Shown piece by piece: positions 1 through 8,668 of a stretch of 64,000 bases of DNA. Position numbers and translations under genes: made by a program. This stretch comes from Pleionea sp052032335 (lineage in GTDB: Bacteria > Pseudomonadota > Gammaproteobacteria > Enterobacterales > Kangiellaceae): positions 1-64,000 of the forward strand of contig JBPEWV010000145.1 in the NCBI GenBank assembly GCA_052032335.1. The letters run 5' to 3'. Within the stretch, counting starts at the first letter, position 1. Each line of letters starts with the position of its first letter. The notes under the pieces were generated by a model, which saw only the letters and a list, made by a program, of their open reading frames with translations, had not been told where the DNA came from and did no database searches.

Positions 1-906
1 CGTCAGGCCGCATTGGAAGATCGCGAGCGCATTCAGGAAGTTTTAAAAGATACTGACATGGTCTTTTTGACGGCTGGAATGGGTGGTGGCACCGGAACTG
101 GTGCTGCACCTGTCGTTGCTGAAATCGCTAAAGAAATGGGTGTGTTGACCGTTGCGGTAGTGACCAAGCCATTTTTCTTCGAAATGAAAAAGCGAATGAA
201 AGTCGCAGAAGAAGGGATCGAAGAACTTCGTCGACACGTAGACTCATTGATCATTGTGCCAAACGATAAAGTACTTTCAGTGCTGAAAGGAAAGGCGTTA
301 ACCGAAGCGTTTCGTGCGGCGAATGATGTATTGCACGGAGCTGTTCAAGGGATCGCTGAATTAATCACGCGTCCGGGTTTGATTAACGTTGATTTCGCTG
401 ATGTTCGCACCGTGATGTCAGAAAAAGGTATGGCAATGATGGGAACCGGAATTGCTTCGGGTGAGAATCGAGCAAAAATCGCTGCTGAAACGGCGGTTGC
501 CAGTCCTCTCCTGGAAGACGTCGATTTGTCGGGTGCACGCGGTATTTTGGTCAACATCACTTGTGGTGAAGACATGAACATCGATGAATTTGCCGAAGTG
601 GGCAGTATTGTTCAGGACTTTGCCTCGGAAGAAGCCACTGTGGTGGTGGGAACCGCGATTGACCCTGAACTTAATGACGAATTGCGAGTCACAGTGGTTG
701 CAACAGGGTTGTTAGCCAAAGGCGAACAGCCAGTCAAACTGGTATCTAAAACCGAAGACAATGTGAAAGCCGATGGTTCGACCGATTACCAGAAGTTGGA
801 TCGTCCTACTGTGATTCGTCAGCAAAATGGCGGTGAAGCAAAAGCAGCTGGTAGTGATATGGATTACCTCGATATCCCTGCTTTTTTAAGAAAACAGGCT
901 GATTAA
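1..906 (+). CDS. ftsZ: Cell division protein FtsZ (5' truncated by window edge)
   Basis: Tubulin-like GTPase that polymerises into the Z ring at midcell and recruits the divisome. The reading frame is open from base 1 (it reads RQAALEDRERI), so the true start lies upstream and roughly the first quarter of the protein is missing. The GTP-binding signature GGGTGTG is at about bases 82-102, followed by the conserved stretches NDVLHGAVQGIAELITRPG and NVDFADVRTVMSE. The C-terminal tail YLDIPAFLRKQAD is the conserved peptide that binds FtsA, ZipA and ZapD; zapD itself is at 7298-8068. It is the last gene of the division cluster and is followed by a terminator and then lpxC, the usual order. Identification is certain. 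Confidence 0.98.
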   Translation, partial: RQAALEDRERIQEVLKDTDMVFLTAGMGGGTGTGAAPVVAEIAKEMGVLTVAVVTKPFFFEMKKRMKVAEEGIEELRRHVDSLIIVPNDKVLSVLKGKALTEAFRAANDVLHGAVQGIAELITRPGLINVDFADVRTVMSEKGMAMMGTGIASGENRAKIAAETAVASPLLEDVDLSGARGILVNITCGEDMNIDEFAEVGSIVQDFASEEATVVVGTAIDPELNDELRVTVVATGLLAKGEQPVKLVSKTEDNVKADGSTDYQKLDRPTVIRQQNGGEAKAAGSDMDYLDIPAFLRKQAD

Positions 907-951
907 GCTTCTGTTCAGATAACGTGAATTATTTTATCTGAGCCGACATGC

Positions 952-989
952 CACAAGCAGGCATCCCCCTTCTTTGCCTGCTTGTGTTT
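952..989 (+). terminator. Rho-independent terminator after ftsZ
   Basis: Perfect 12-bp inverted repeat (CACAAGCAGGCA at 952-963, TGCCTGCTTGTG at 975-986) with an 11-nt loop, followed by a short TTT run. It lies 45 bp after the ftsZ stop and would separate the division cluster from lpxC. Confidence 0.8.
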
Positions 990-1160
990 ACCAGAGTTGA
1001 ATGAGGGGAAAGGCAATGGTTAAACCGAGAGTGTTTGACTAAAAAGTTGAGATATTTTAGGTATTTGCTGTGAATTAAGGCGAAAAATCTGGAAAAATTT
1101 GACTTTAATCGCACTTTGAGTGAAAAATGCACTGAAAAAGTTTCAAACAAGTGTTAGATC

Positions 1161-1169
1161 TGGTACGAT
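1161..1169 (+). promoter_or_regulatory. Probable lpxC promoter (extended -10)
   Basis: TGG-TACGAT forms an extended -10 (TGn plus TACGAT at 1164-1169). I see no good -35 at 17 bp. Transcription would start near 1176 and give a leader of about 60 nt; the sequence TTTTGGAG before the ATG serves as ribosome binding site. Read by eye only. Confidence 0.45.
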
Positions 1170-1237
1170 GTCGCCCCTTCAGGGACGGTACGTTGGAGTG
1201 GAGCTCCAGAGAAACACTGTTTTTGGAGTAATACTGA

Positions 1238-2152
1238 ATGATTAGACAGCGTACATTACGCACAGCCATCCGAGCCACAGGCGTAGGTCTTCACACCGGC
1301 GAAAAAGTTTATTTAACACTACGACCAGCTCCCGTTGATACGGGTATCGTGTTTCGTCGTGTCGATTTGGATCCGGTAGTTGAAATCGCTGCTGCACCAG
1401 AAAACGTTGGAGATACAACTCTATCTACCTGTCTGATTAAAGACGACGTTAGAATTTCTACTGTTGAACACCTGTTAGCCGCCATGGCGGGTCTCGGTGT
1501 CGACAATGCCTACATCGATGTTTCTGCACCTGAAGTTCCTATTATGGATGGGAGTTCGGGACCTTTTGTATTCTTATTGCAATCTGCGGGTATTGAAGAG
1601 CAGAGCAAAGCTAAGAAGTTTATTCGAATTAAAAAGAGAGTCGTTGTAGAAGATGGCGATAAGAAAGCCATTTTTGAACCGTTTGACGGTTTCAAAGTTT
1701 CCTTTACGATCGATTTTGATCACCCTGTCTTTAAAGATCGCTCACAAACCTCGGTCATTGATTTTTCAAGTACTTCTTTTGTGAAAGAAGTGAGCCGGGC
1801 GCGTACTTTTGGTTTTATGAATGATATCGAATACTTGCGCTCGAAGAATTTAGCGCAAGGCGGAAGCCTCGAGAATGCGATTGTTCTAGATGATTACCGA
1901 ATTTTGAATGAAGACGGTTTGCGTTATGAAGACGAGTTTGTAAAACACAAAATTCTTGACGCTATCGGCGATCTTTACTTGCTGGGTAATAGCTTGGTTG
2001 GCGCATTTTCAGGTCTAAAATCGGGCCACGCATTGAACAACAAATTACTTCGCGCCTTGATAGCTGATGCCGAAGCTTGGGAAACGGTGACTTTTGAAGA
2101 TGCCACTGCGGCACCGATTTCTTACATAATGAATCCAATTTTATCCGTTTGA
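1238..2152 (+). CDS. lpxC: UDP-3-O-acyl-N-acetylglucosamine deacetylase LpxC
   Basis: Zinc amidase that carries out the first committed step of lipid A synthesis, deacetylating UDP-3-O-acyl-GlcNAc in the cytoplasm. The 304-residue length is normal for the family. The zinc ligand motif VEHLLAA (His78) and the second ligand motif KHKILDAIGDLYLLG near residue 235 (H-x3-D) are intact. The substrate-binding segments VPIMDGSS and ARTFGF are also present. It stands alone between two terminators, as in many Gammaproteobacteria. LpxC abundance is usually controlled by FtsH proteolysis; the C-terminal tail here (IMNPILSV) is apolar, as expected for such a degradation tag, but this is inference. Confidence 0.98.
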   Translation: MIRQRTLRTAIRATGVGLHTGEKVYLTLRPAPVDTGIVFRRVDLDPVVEIAAAPENVGDTTLSTCLIKDDVRISTVEHLLAAMAGLGVDNAYIDVSAPEVPIMDGSSGPFVFLLQSAGIEEQSKAKKFIRIKKRVVVEDGDKKAIFEPFDGFKVSFTIDFDHPVFKDRSQTSVIDFSSTSFVKEVSRARTFGFMNDIEYLRSKNLAQGGSLENAIVLDDYRILNEDGLRYEDEFVKHKILDAIGDLYLLGNSLVGAFSGLKSGHALNNKLLRALIADAEAWETVTFEDATAAPISYIMNPILSV

Positions 2153-2169
2153 TAAGAGCTGATTCGAAG

Positions 2170-2199
2170 AAACGCCAGAGCTGTCGCTTTGGCGTTTTT
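2170..2199 (+). terminator. Rho-independent terminator after lpxC
   Basis: Stem AAACGCCAGAGC (2170-2181) pairs with GCTTTGGCGTTT (2186-2197, one G-U pair), has a 4-nt loop, and runs directly into a T-rich tail. It begins 18 bp after the lpxC stop. Confidence 0.9.
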
Positions 2200-2271
2200 G
2201 TTTGTCGGCAAAATATTGTTTATCAATATTGTTTTTAATTGATTATTGATGAGATGGCAGAACAATAACCC

Positions 2272-2583
2272 TTATTGATTGCGCTCCGAGACCATCAAAT
2301 CGATTGCTTTGAGACCGGGAAATCCGTCATTTCGGAGTGACGACAGTAGTTCTGGTAGCTCAAATTTAAGACGAGTTGCCCATGATGCTGAGTCGACTGC
2401 CACGATTAGACGGTTATCCCGGTAGTTAACTATTCGACAGTGAGCGGCGAGCTTTTTGTTCAATTTAGCTTTAACTATCTGGTCTAACTGATTGATTTTT
2501 GCTAAATTGTCTAAAAGAAACTTTAAAGATCCGTTCGCTTTGTCCGATATATGGTTGATAGATTCGGGTAGAGGTTTTGCCAT
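2272..2583 (-). CDS. dciA: DciA-family helicase loader (DUF721)
   Basis: Small 103-residue protein of the DUF721/DciA family, which loads the replicative helicase DnaB in bacteria lacking the phage-derived DnaC. Family features seen are a helical N-terminus (LKFLLDNLAKINQLDQIVKAKL), then LAAHCRIVNYRDNRLIVAVDSASWATRLKFELPELL collapsed around the conserved segments AAHCR and SASWATRL near residues 46-72. It is transcribed against lpxC and divergently from the M23 peptidase gene; the same position between lpxC and secA is common in Gammaproteobacteria. The assignment rests on motif and position. Confidence 0.85.
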   Translation of the reverse strand: MAKPLPESINHISDKANGSLKFLLDNLAKINQLDQIVKAKLNKKLAAHCRIVNYRDNRLIVAVDSASWATRLKFELPELLSSLRNDGFPGLKAIDLMVSERNQ

Positions 2584-2699
2584 GCGTCCTCGTAAGATGT
2601 TGGATGTAGGGGCAAAATTACGTTTTTAAAAAATAATTATAACAAAAAGAAAGCCAACTCAATATTAAAAGTTGGAACCAATCGTAGGGTGTTGGATAG

Positions 2700-3638
2700 A
2701 TGAGTTTTACTATATTACAGCGTTCCCGGCATGGGATCCGTAGTTTGAAGGTTACCAAACTGGGCATTGTGACCCTGGTATCTTTCGCGCTGACATTGCC
2801 GATAATCACGGCGGTCGGTGGCTATCAGTTTGCCAAGTACCGGGGACATATTGCGGACGTTGATCAAACCACAATTGATGACTGGCGTTCTCAATTAAAT
2901 CAGCAGAAGCTGGAAGTTGACCGGGCGAAAGCCTTGTCGCAAAAACAAATCAATGCGTTAACGGCACGGCTCGGCATTTTGCAGGCTCATGTTCGTCGAC
3001 TCGATGCCGCAGGGTCTCGTGTTGCAAGTATCGCAGGGTTAGATGCTAACGAGTTTGATTTTAATGCTCCTCCCGCTATTGGAGGGCCTGAAGAAGTTCA
3101 GGAACAAGCAGAAGTCACATCAAGCAATGACTTTTTTGCCATGCTGGACGAGCTGGGCTCTCAATTATTAAGCCGTGAACAACAGTTGTCGGCACTGGAG
3201 TCTCTGGTCCTTGATAAGCATATCGGTGTTGAGCGTTACATATCGGGTCGCCCAATAGCCAAAGGTTGGATGTCATCTTTTTATGGACGTCGAACCGATC
3301 CCTTTACTGGTCGTCCTGCCTGGCATTCGGGTCTGGATTTCGCGGGTAAAGAAGGTTCTCCAGTTTTAAGCACGGCGGCCGGTGTTGTATCTTTCGTTGG
3401 TGAGCGATACGGTTATGGATTGCTGATTGAGATTAGCCACGGTGATGGCTATGTCACTCGATTTGGGCACAATAAAGAAGCTCTGGTGAAAGTAGGCCAA
3501 GTCGTCGGTAAGCATCAGAAAATCGCAAAAATGGGTAATTCAGGCCGCTCAACGGGTGCTCACGTGCATTATGAAATATTGAAAAATGGCCGACAAATTA
3601 ATCCACTTCGTTACGTAAACCGCAAAAGCAAATCGTAA
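2700..3638 (+). CDS. Membrane-anchored M23 (LytM) family metallopeptidase
   Basis: Predicted periplasmic peptidoglycan endopeptidase or amidase-activator-type protein of 312 residues. A single membrane segment (about residues 21-42, rich in L, I and V) is followed by a coiled-coil region (about 55-105) and a C-terminal M23 domain (about 190-305). The metal and catalytic motifs are complete: HSGLD near residue 208 and HVHYEI near 287, so it should be a working zinc enzyme rather than an EnvC/NlpD-like degenerate one. It sits directly upstream of secA, where enteric bacteria have the secretion monitor secM, but is separated from secA by a terminator. The start is the ATG after GGGTGTTGGAT. The exact substrate is unknown. 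Confidence 0.9.
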   Translation: MSFTILQRSRHGIRSLKVTKLGIVTLVSFALTLPIITAVGGYQFAKYRGHIADVDQTTIDDWRSQLNQQKLEVDRAKALSQKQINALTARLGILQAHVRRLDAAGSRVASIAGLDANEFDFNAPPAIGGPEEVQEQAEVTSSNDFFAMLDELGSQLLSREQQLSALESLVLDKHIGVERYISGRPIAKGWMSSFYGRRTDPFTGRPAWHSGLDFAGKEGSPVLSTAAGVVSFVGERYGYGLLIEISHGDGYVTRFGHNKEALVKVGQVVGKHQKIAKMGNSGRSTGAHVHYEILKNGRQINPLRYVNRKSKS

Positions 3639-3657
3639 ACAAACCCTGTTATTTTAC

Positions 3658-3687
3658 AAACGGCCAGTTATTACACTGGCCGTTTTT
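3658..3687 (+). terminator. Rho-independent terminator between M23 gene and secA
   Basis: Perfect 11-bp stem AAACGGCCAGT (3658-3668) / ACTGGCCGTTT (3675-3685) with a 6-nt loop and a T-rich end. Confidence 0.92.
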
Positions 3688-3749
3688 GTTTGCCCTTGTA
3701 AATCAGTAAATTGGCCCAATTAAACCTGTTTCGAGACGTTTAAACGCGT

Positions 3750-3777
3750 TTTACCGTAGCGTTGAATAAGGTACAAT
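3750..3777 (+). promoter_or_regulatory. Probable secA sigma-70 promoter
   Basis: TTTACC (3750-3755), a 16-bp spacer, then TACAAT (3772-3777), about 48 bp before the secA ATG and downstream of a strong terminator. It indicates that secA is transcribed alone. Confidence 0.55.
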
Positions 3778-3825
3778 GCAGGCCCCACGGGCTTAATAAT
3801 CATTTTAAATAAAAAGAGAAAGTAC

Positions 3826-6591
3826 ATGTTCGGACAATTTTTAACCAAGATCTTTGGCAGCCGAAATCAGCGAATCTTAAAGCGACTTCAAAAGCGCGTC
3901 GATGTCATCAATGCGCTCGAAGCCGAGATGGAGAAGCTCGATGATCAAGCTTTAAAAGCAAAGTCCGATGAATTCAAGCAACGCCTGGAGCAAGGTGAAA
4001 CCCTTGACGATATACTGCACGAAGCATTTGCAGTAGCCAGAGAAGCCAGTAAGCGTGTTATGGGGATGCGTCATTTCGACGTTCAGCTTATCGGTGGTAT
4101 GGTTTTGCACGAAGGCAAAATTTCTGAGATGCGCACCGGTGAAGGTAAGACTCTGGTTGCAACTTTGCCTGCCTATCTAAACGCCTTAACCGGAAAAGGC
4201 GTTCATGTAATCACCGTAAATGATTATCTGGCCCAACGAGACGCCGATTGGATGCGTCCACTGTATGAATTTTTAGGTTTGACCGTTGGCTGCGCGTTAT
4301 CGGGTCAATCACACGATGTGAAAAAACAGGCTTACGCTTCGGATATAACTTATGGAACCAACAACGAGTTTGGATTCGATTATCTTCGCGATAACATGGC
4401 TTTCAGCCTGGAAGACAAAGTTCAAAGAGAGTTAAATTTTGCTGTGGTTGATGAAGTAGATTCGATACTTATTGACGAAGCGCGTACACCGTTGGTTATC
4501 TCAGGTGCTCTGGAAGACAGTTCAACACTGTATAAGAAGATGAACACATTAATCCCCAAATTGAAACAACAGGTTGTCAGTGGGGAAGATGATAAAGAAG
4601 TTGTGGAGCAAGAAGGGGACTTCACGATTGATGAAAAAGGTAAGCAGGTTCATTTTACCGAACAAGGCCAAGTGCGAGTTGAAGAATTATTGACCGAAGC
4701 AGGCCTGTTGGAAGAAGGGCAAACCCTCTACTCTGCTCAAAGTATTTCGTTGTTGCACCATGTGAATGCTGCGTTGCGAGCGCATACCCTTTTCAAGCCT
4801 GACGTAGATTATATTGTCCAAGACGGTGAGGTGGTGATAGTCGACGAGCACACAGGCCGCACCATGCCGGGTCGTCGATGGTCTGAAGGATTACATCAAG
4901 CCATTGAGGCCAAAGAAGGTGTGGCGATTCAAAATGAAAATCAAACACTGGCATCCATTACCTTCCAGAATTACTTCCGAATTTACGACAAGCTTGCGGG
5001 GATGACCGGGACAGCTGACACCGAAGCTTTCGAGTTACAACAGATATACGGTCTAGAAGTGGTTGTGATACCGACCAATAAACCTATGGTTCGTCAAGAC
5101 ATGCCCGATCTGGTTTTCTTGACCCGTGAAGCAAAGTACAAAGCGCTGATCGAACAAATTGTCGAGTGTCGCGAGAAAGGGCAGCCGATTTTGGTGGGCA
5201 CCGCGTCTATCGAAACCTCGGAGCTGTTGTCGTCGGTTCTGAAGCAAAAGAAAATCGAACATAAAGTCCTGAATGCAAAATTTCATGAGCAGGAAGCCCA
5301 GATAATTGCCGATGCTGGACGACCTGGTGTCGTAACTATTGCAACCAATATGGCCGGTCGAGGAACGGACATTGTATTAGGTGGCAATATAAAAGCAGAA
5401 ATTGAGGCCTTAAAGAGCAAGCACTCTGATAAATCAGAAGAAGAATTGAAACAAAAAATCGCAGAATTAGAAGCCGAGTGGAAAGATCGCCACGACAAGG
5501 TTTTGGAGGCTGGAGGACTGGCAATTTTAGGCTCCGAGCGACACGAGTCACGCCGAATAGATAATCAGTTACGAGGTCGAGCAGGTCGACAGGGCGATCC
5601 GGGGCTGAGTCGATTCTTCCTATCGCTAGATGATGATTTGATGCGTATTTTCGCTCCTGAGCGAATGGTGAATATGTTACGCAAATTGGGGTGGGAAGAA
5701 GAGGAAGCCATTGAGCATAAGATGGTAACTCGAGCCATCGAAAACGCGCAGCGAAAAGTTGAAGCTAGAAACTTCGAGATTCGTAAGCAGCTACTTGAGT
5801 ATGATGATGTTGCGAATGATCAACGTAAGGTTATCTATGAGCAGCGCCATGAATTGATGTCTACCGAGGATATTTCTGAAACCATTGAAGCTGTCAGGTT
5901 CGATGTATTGAATGAAGAAATTAGCAATTATGTTCCGCCTCAAAGTATCGACAGTATGTGGGACATCAATGGACTGGAAGAACATCTGAAAAAAGAATAC
6001 TTGCTAGAGTTGCCAATTAAGAGTTGGCTTGATGAAGATGAAGAGTTGCATGAAGATAAGCTTCGCGAAAAGATAGTCGATGCCGTCCAGTCAAGTTACA
6101 AGTCGAAAGAAGAAACTGTTGGGCCTGAAGTTTTACGACACTTTGAGAAGTCGGTCATGCTACAGACTCTTGATTCTCATTGGCGCGAACACCTTGCTGC
6201 GATGGACCATCTACGTCAAGGTATCCATTTACGCGGTTATGCTCAGAAAAACCCGAAGCAGGAGTACAAACGCGAAGCATTTGAGCTGTTCACTGATATG
6301 CTTGAGTCGATTAAACACGAAGTTGTCAGTATATTGTCGAAAGTACAGGTGCGATCTGAAGAAGATGCCGCGGCGGTGGAAGAGCAACGACGACGCGAAG
6401 CAGAAGCAAAACAAATGAACTTCCAGCATCAAAAAGCGGATGCATTGGGACAGGCTTCGGGGCAACAACGTTCTGCTGAACAGGAACCTTCGGCACCATT
6501 TGTTAGAGAAGGTGCAAAAGTAGGACGTAACGATCCTTGTCCGTGTGGCTCGGGGAAAAAATTCAAACAGTGCCACGGCAAGTTAAATTAG
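3826..6591 (+). CDS. secA: Preprotein translocase ATPase SecA
   Basis: Motor ATPase that drives secretory preproteins through SecYEG. Full length at 921 residues. Visible elements are the Walker A motif MRTGEGKT near residue 102, the DEVDSILIDEARTP Walker B region near 209, the second nucleotide-binding region with NMAGRGTDIVLGG near 507, the helicase-like arginine-finger region QLRGRAGRQGDPG near 580, and the C-terminal zinc-binding SecB/ribosome-binding tail CPCGSGKKFKQCHG. No SecM arrest peptide gene precedes it, so the enteric SecM feedback system is absent here. It has its own promoter and ends at a strong bidirectional terminator. Confidence 0.99.
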   Translation: MFGQFLTKIFGSRNQRILKRLQKRVDVINALEAEMEKLDDQALKAKSDEFKQRLEQGETLDDILHEAFAVAREASKRVMGMRHFDVQLIGGMVLHEGKISEMRTGEGKTLVATLPAYLNALTGKGVHVITVNDYLAQRDADWMRPLYEFLGLTVGCALSGQSHDVKKQAYASDITYGTNNEFGFDYLRDNMAFSLEDKVQRELNFAVVDEVDSILIDEARTPLVISGALEDSSTLYKKMNTLIPKLKQQVVSGEDDKEVVEQEGDFTIDEKGKQVHFTEQGQVRVEELLTEAGLLEEGQTLYSAQSISLLHHVNAALRAHTLFKPDVDYIVQDGEVVIVDEHTGRTMPGRRWSEGLHQAIEAKEGVAIQNENQTLASITFQNYFRIYDKLAGMTGTADTEAFELQQIYGLEVVVIPTNKPMVRQDMPDLVFLTREAKYKALIEQIVECREKGQPILVGTASIETSELLSSVLKQKKIEHKVLNAKFHEQEAQIIADAGRPGVVTIATNMAGRGTDIVLGGNIKAEIEALKSKHSDKSEEELKQKIAELEAEWKDRHDKVLEAGGLAILGSERHESRRIDNQLRGRAGRQGDPGLSRFFLSLDDDLMRIFAPERMVNMLRKLGWEEEEAIEHKMVTRAIENAQRKVEARNFEIRKQLLEYDDVANDQRKVIYEQRHELMSTEDISETIEAVRFDVLNEEISNYVPPQSIDSMWDINGLEEHLKKEYLLELPIKSWLDEDEELHEDKLREKIVDAVQSSYKSKEETVGPEVLRHFEKSVMLQTLDSHWREHLAAMDHLRQGIHLRGYAQKNPKQEYKREAFELFTDMLESIKHEVVSILSKVQVRSEEDAAAVEEQRRREAEAKQMNFQHQKADALGQASGQQRSAEQEPSAPFVREGAKVGRNDPCPCGSGKKFKQCHGKLN

Positions 6592-6601
6592 CCATGTTTG
6601 A

Positions 6602-6634
6602 AATTAAAAAGCCCGGTAAACCGGGCTTTTTAAT
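6602..6634. terminator. Bidirectional terminator after secA
   Basis: GC-rich stem GCCCGG (6611-6616) / CCGGGC (6621-6626) with a TAAA loop, flanked by a run of A on the left and T on the right, so it can act in both directions. Confidence 0.9.
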
Positions 6635-6664
6635 TTGCGCTCGATAATTTTCTGGAATCATAAA

Positions 6665-7063
6665 ATGATTAAAGTTGCGGCAGCCATTATTATTAGAGAC
6701 TCACAGGTGTTATTGTCAAAACGGCCTTTAGACAAGCATCAAGGTGGTAAATGGGAGTTTCCCGGCGGTAAAATCGCCCTCAATGAGTCGCCGCAACAGG
6801 CTTTGGTGCGAGAGTGTCAGGAAGAATTGGGTATTACGCTCCTTGCGTTTGAGCCTTACAAAATTATCGAGTTTGATTATGGTGACAAATCGGTTCAGCT
6901 TAACTTTTGGAAGAGTGATCTGTTTGAAGGTAAGCCGGTGGGTAACGAGGGGCAGGAAGTTCGCTGGTTTGAAATTTCAGAAATAGAAAAACTCGAGTTC
7001 CCCGCTGCTAATCAACCGATAGTTGACCAGCTGATCTCCAGTTTCTCAGTAGGCGCTCTTTAA
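6665..7063 (+). CDS. mutT: 8-oxo-dGTP diphosphatase MutT (Nudix hydrolase)
   Basis: Removes oxidised 8-oxo-dGTP from the nucleotide pool and so prevents A:T to C:G mutations. The Nudix box is complete: G-x5-E-x7-REcQEELGI, running from GGKIALNE through RECQEELGI at about residues 37-60. Preceding it is the family segment RPLDKHQGGKWEFPGGK. I place the start at the ATG beginning MIKVAAAIII (6665), giving 132 residues, because the upstream in-frame TTG at 6635 lies in the secA terminator and adds a non-family extension. The order secA-mutT is conserved in Gammaproteobacteria. It converges with yacG. Confidence 0.95.
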   Translation: MIKVAAAIIIRDSQVLLSKRPLDKHQGGKWEFPGGKIALNESPQQALVRECQEELGITLLAFEPYKIIEFDYGDKSVQLNFWKSDLFEGKPVGNEGQEVRWFEISEIEKLEFPAANQPIVDQLISSFSVGAL

Positions 7064-7097
7064 TTCACAGGTATGTAGCTTTCAGGTCTAATTGACT

Positions 7098-7286
7098 TTA
7101 ATAATCGCTGTCGTTGTCGCTTTGCTGAGGAATCTTCTCTCCGGGGATTTTATGCCCTTCGTCGGCCCATTCGCCTAAGTCGATTAACTTACAACGCTCG
7201 CTACAAAAAGGCTTGAATGGAAAGTTATTGTTCCAAGCAACGGACTTTTTACAATTCGGACAGCTAACGACTAAATCTTTTTTCAT
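7098..7286 (-). CDS. yacG: DNA gyrase inhibitor YacG
   Basis: Small zinc protein of 62 residues that binds and inhibits DNA gyrase in E. coli. The four zinc cysteines are visible as CPNC near residue 9 and CSERC near 28, followed by the family signature KLIDLGEWADEGHKIPG. The ATG at 7286 (MKKDLVVSCPNC) fits family length. An in-frame TTG at 7316 would extend into the end of zapD and is unlikely. It is the last gene of the pilD-coaE-zapD-yacG series, as in E. coli and Pseudomonas. The start has only a weak, distant GGAAAG, so it may be translationally coupled to zapD, which ends 11 bp upstream. Confidence 0.92.
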   Translation of the reverse strand: MKKDLVVSCPNCKKSVAWNNNFPFKPFCSERCKLIDLGEWADEGHKIPGEKIPQQSDNDSDY

Positions 7287-7297
7287 ATTCAAATTGA

Positions 7298-8068
7298 TTA
7301 TTCTTTCCAACCGCAAGTTGCGTATTTAAAATTTACCGATTCACGGCACTTCATCCGAGAGAGTGTATCATCCAAATAATAAAATTGAATAGAAATTCGA
7401 TGTTTTCCAGCACTGACTTCAGGGAAAATACTTTGACTGCTCGGTAACTGAATTCTAAGTAGAGAGTTTCCCGGGTTAGGCTTTTCGATTAAAAAGTCAC
7501 CCATCGGTGCGCTCCCGACATTAAAAACCGATAATTCCCGAGTCAGTCTTAAAATAACGTTCACACTGGTTTTCAATCCTTCAAGCGATTCAAGCCAATG
7601 GGTGATATGAAGTTTTGTTTTATCTGGGGAAAAACCGCAAAATTTCGCCAGCTCTGGTGAATCGCAAGCGACCACACCAGTGTGCAAACTCTGTTTACTG
7701 AGAATATTTTTGATCAATGGCTCTTCACGCAAATCGTCACCCAAACGGCCTCGATAACTTATCGCCCATTGATGCAACTTTGCCAGCTGGTTTAAAAATT
7801 TATCCAGCTTTTCTGTATCGACTGCCGGATTTGATTTCAGCTTTTTATAATGTGCTGTTTGTATTTCAAGCTCTTTGATGATTTCAGACTTCATGTCAAT
7901 ACGGTTTAAATACTCGAGTATATTTACCAGTAGCAGCAAACATGCCTGATTGGATGCTGAGTTGTTGATGCCCAGAAGATGCTCAAAATGTTTAAAGGCA
8001 CCTTCTAACCGTAGTAATTGCCGGTAGTTTTGTGTCAGTGGAAACTCAAAGTAATTAAACTTATCCAT
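7298..8068 (-). CDS. zapD: Cell division protein ZapD
   Basis: Z-ring associated protein (formerly YacF/DUF1342) that crosslinks FtsZ filaments by binding the FtsZ C-terminal tail. The 256-residue length is typical. It opens with FNYFEFPLTQNYRQLLRLE, the family's N-terminal signature, followed by an all-helical first half and a beta-rich C-terminal half ending CRESVNFKYATC. It overlaps coaE by 8 bp and is followed closely by yacG, indicating one transcript. Its partner FtsZ, with an intact tail, is encoded at the left edge of the window. Confidence 0.93.
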   Translation of the reverse strand: MDKFNYFEFPLTQNYRQLLRLEGAFKHFEHLLGINNSASNQACLLLLVNILEYLNRIDMKSEIIKELEIQTAHYKKLKSNPAVDTEKLDKFLNQLAKLHQWAISYRGRLGDDLREEPLIKNILSKQSLHTGVVACDSPELAKFCGFSPDKTKLHITHWLESLEGLKTSVNVILRLTRELSVFNVGSAPMGDFLIEKPNPGNSLLRIQLPSSQSIFPEVSAGKHRISIQFYYLDDTLSRMKCRESVNFKYATCGWKE

Positions 8069-8660
8069 TTTCTGAGAGCACCCGGTACTTTTGGTGTAAC
8101 TGGTCGACGGATTGTTTTAGTTGATCGAGATTCCCTGAGTTATCGAGAATGTCATCTGCGTGTGTTTGTCGGTAGTGACGATTTACTTGTTTATCCATAA
8201 TCGCACGTATGACTTGGCTATCACCTCCATCCCGCCGCTGAGCTCGCTCAATTTGTAAAACCTCGGGCACATCGACCACTAAAATCCTGTCGACTAACGA
8301 TTCCAGTTTGTTTTCAAACAACAAAGGTATGTCGAGAATTACATAGTGACTTGTCGCATTAGCGACCTGAAGGTTGATGTCACTTCGAATTTTTGGGTGC
8401 AGGCACTGATTGAGCCACTTAAGGTCGTCGGGGTTGTTGAAGACCTGAACCCTCAAAGCTTCGCGATCCAGCTCGCCATCACTTAGTATTAATTCGTCAC
8501 CGAACTTCTGTTGTATTTCTTTTAGTGCCTTAGAGCCTTTTGCGACGATATCTTTTGCAATTCGGTCGGCATCGATAACTTCGATACCTTTCAAGCGAAA
8601 AAGATTCGAAACGGTTGACTTTCCGCTGCCAATCCCGCCCGTTAATCCGACTTTAAACAT
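8061..8660 (-). CDS. coaE: Dephospho-CoA kinase CoaE
   Basis: Catalyses the last step of coenzyme A synthesis, phosphorylating the 3'-hydroxyl of dephospho-CoA with ATP. The 199-residue length is normal. The P-loop GLTGGIGSGKST is at residues 5-16. DADRIAKDIV near residue 35 supplies the conserved aspartate, and PLLFEN near 113 is the family motif. The gene lies 8 bp after pilD and overlaps zapD by 8 bp, the conserved pilD-coaE link of Gammaproteobacteria. Confidence 0.96.
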   Translation of the reverse strand: MFKVGLTGGIGSGKSTVSNLFRLKGIEVIDADRIAKDIVAKGSKALKEIQQKFGDELILSDGELDREALRVQVFNNPDDLKWLNQCLHPKIRSDINLQVANATSHYVILDIPLLFENKLESLVDRILVVDVPEVLQIERAQRRDGGDSQVIRAIMDKQVNRHYRQTHADDILDNSGNLDQLKQSVDQLHQKYRVLSENG

Positions 8661-8668
8661 GACAGAAT

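Larger units (their letters stand above)
907..1237. other. ftsZ-lpxC intergenic region
   Basis: This 331-bp stretch holds the ftsZ terminator (952-989), AT-rich sequence with no convincing ORF, the likely lpxC promoter (1161-1169) and an lpxC leader of about 60 nt. Nothing else is seen. Confidence 0.7.

Noticed and set aside
929..1150. Minus-strand ORF in the ftsZ-lpxC interval
   Set aside because: It spans the ftsZ terminator and the lpxC upstream region, with no family features.
6080..6418. 112-codon ORF inside secA in another frame
   Set aside because: It is a shadow of the secA coding sequence.
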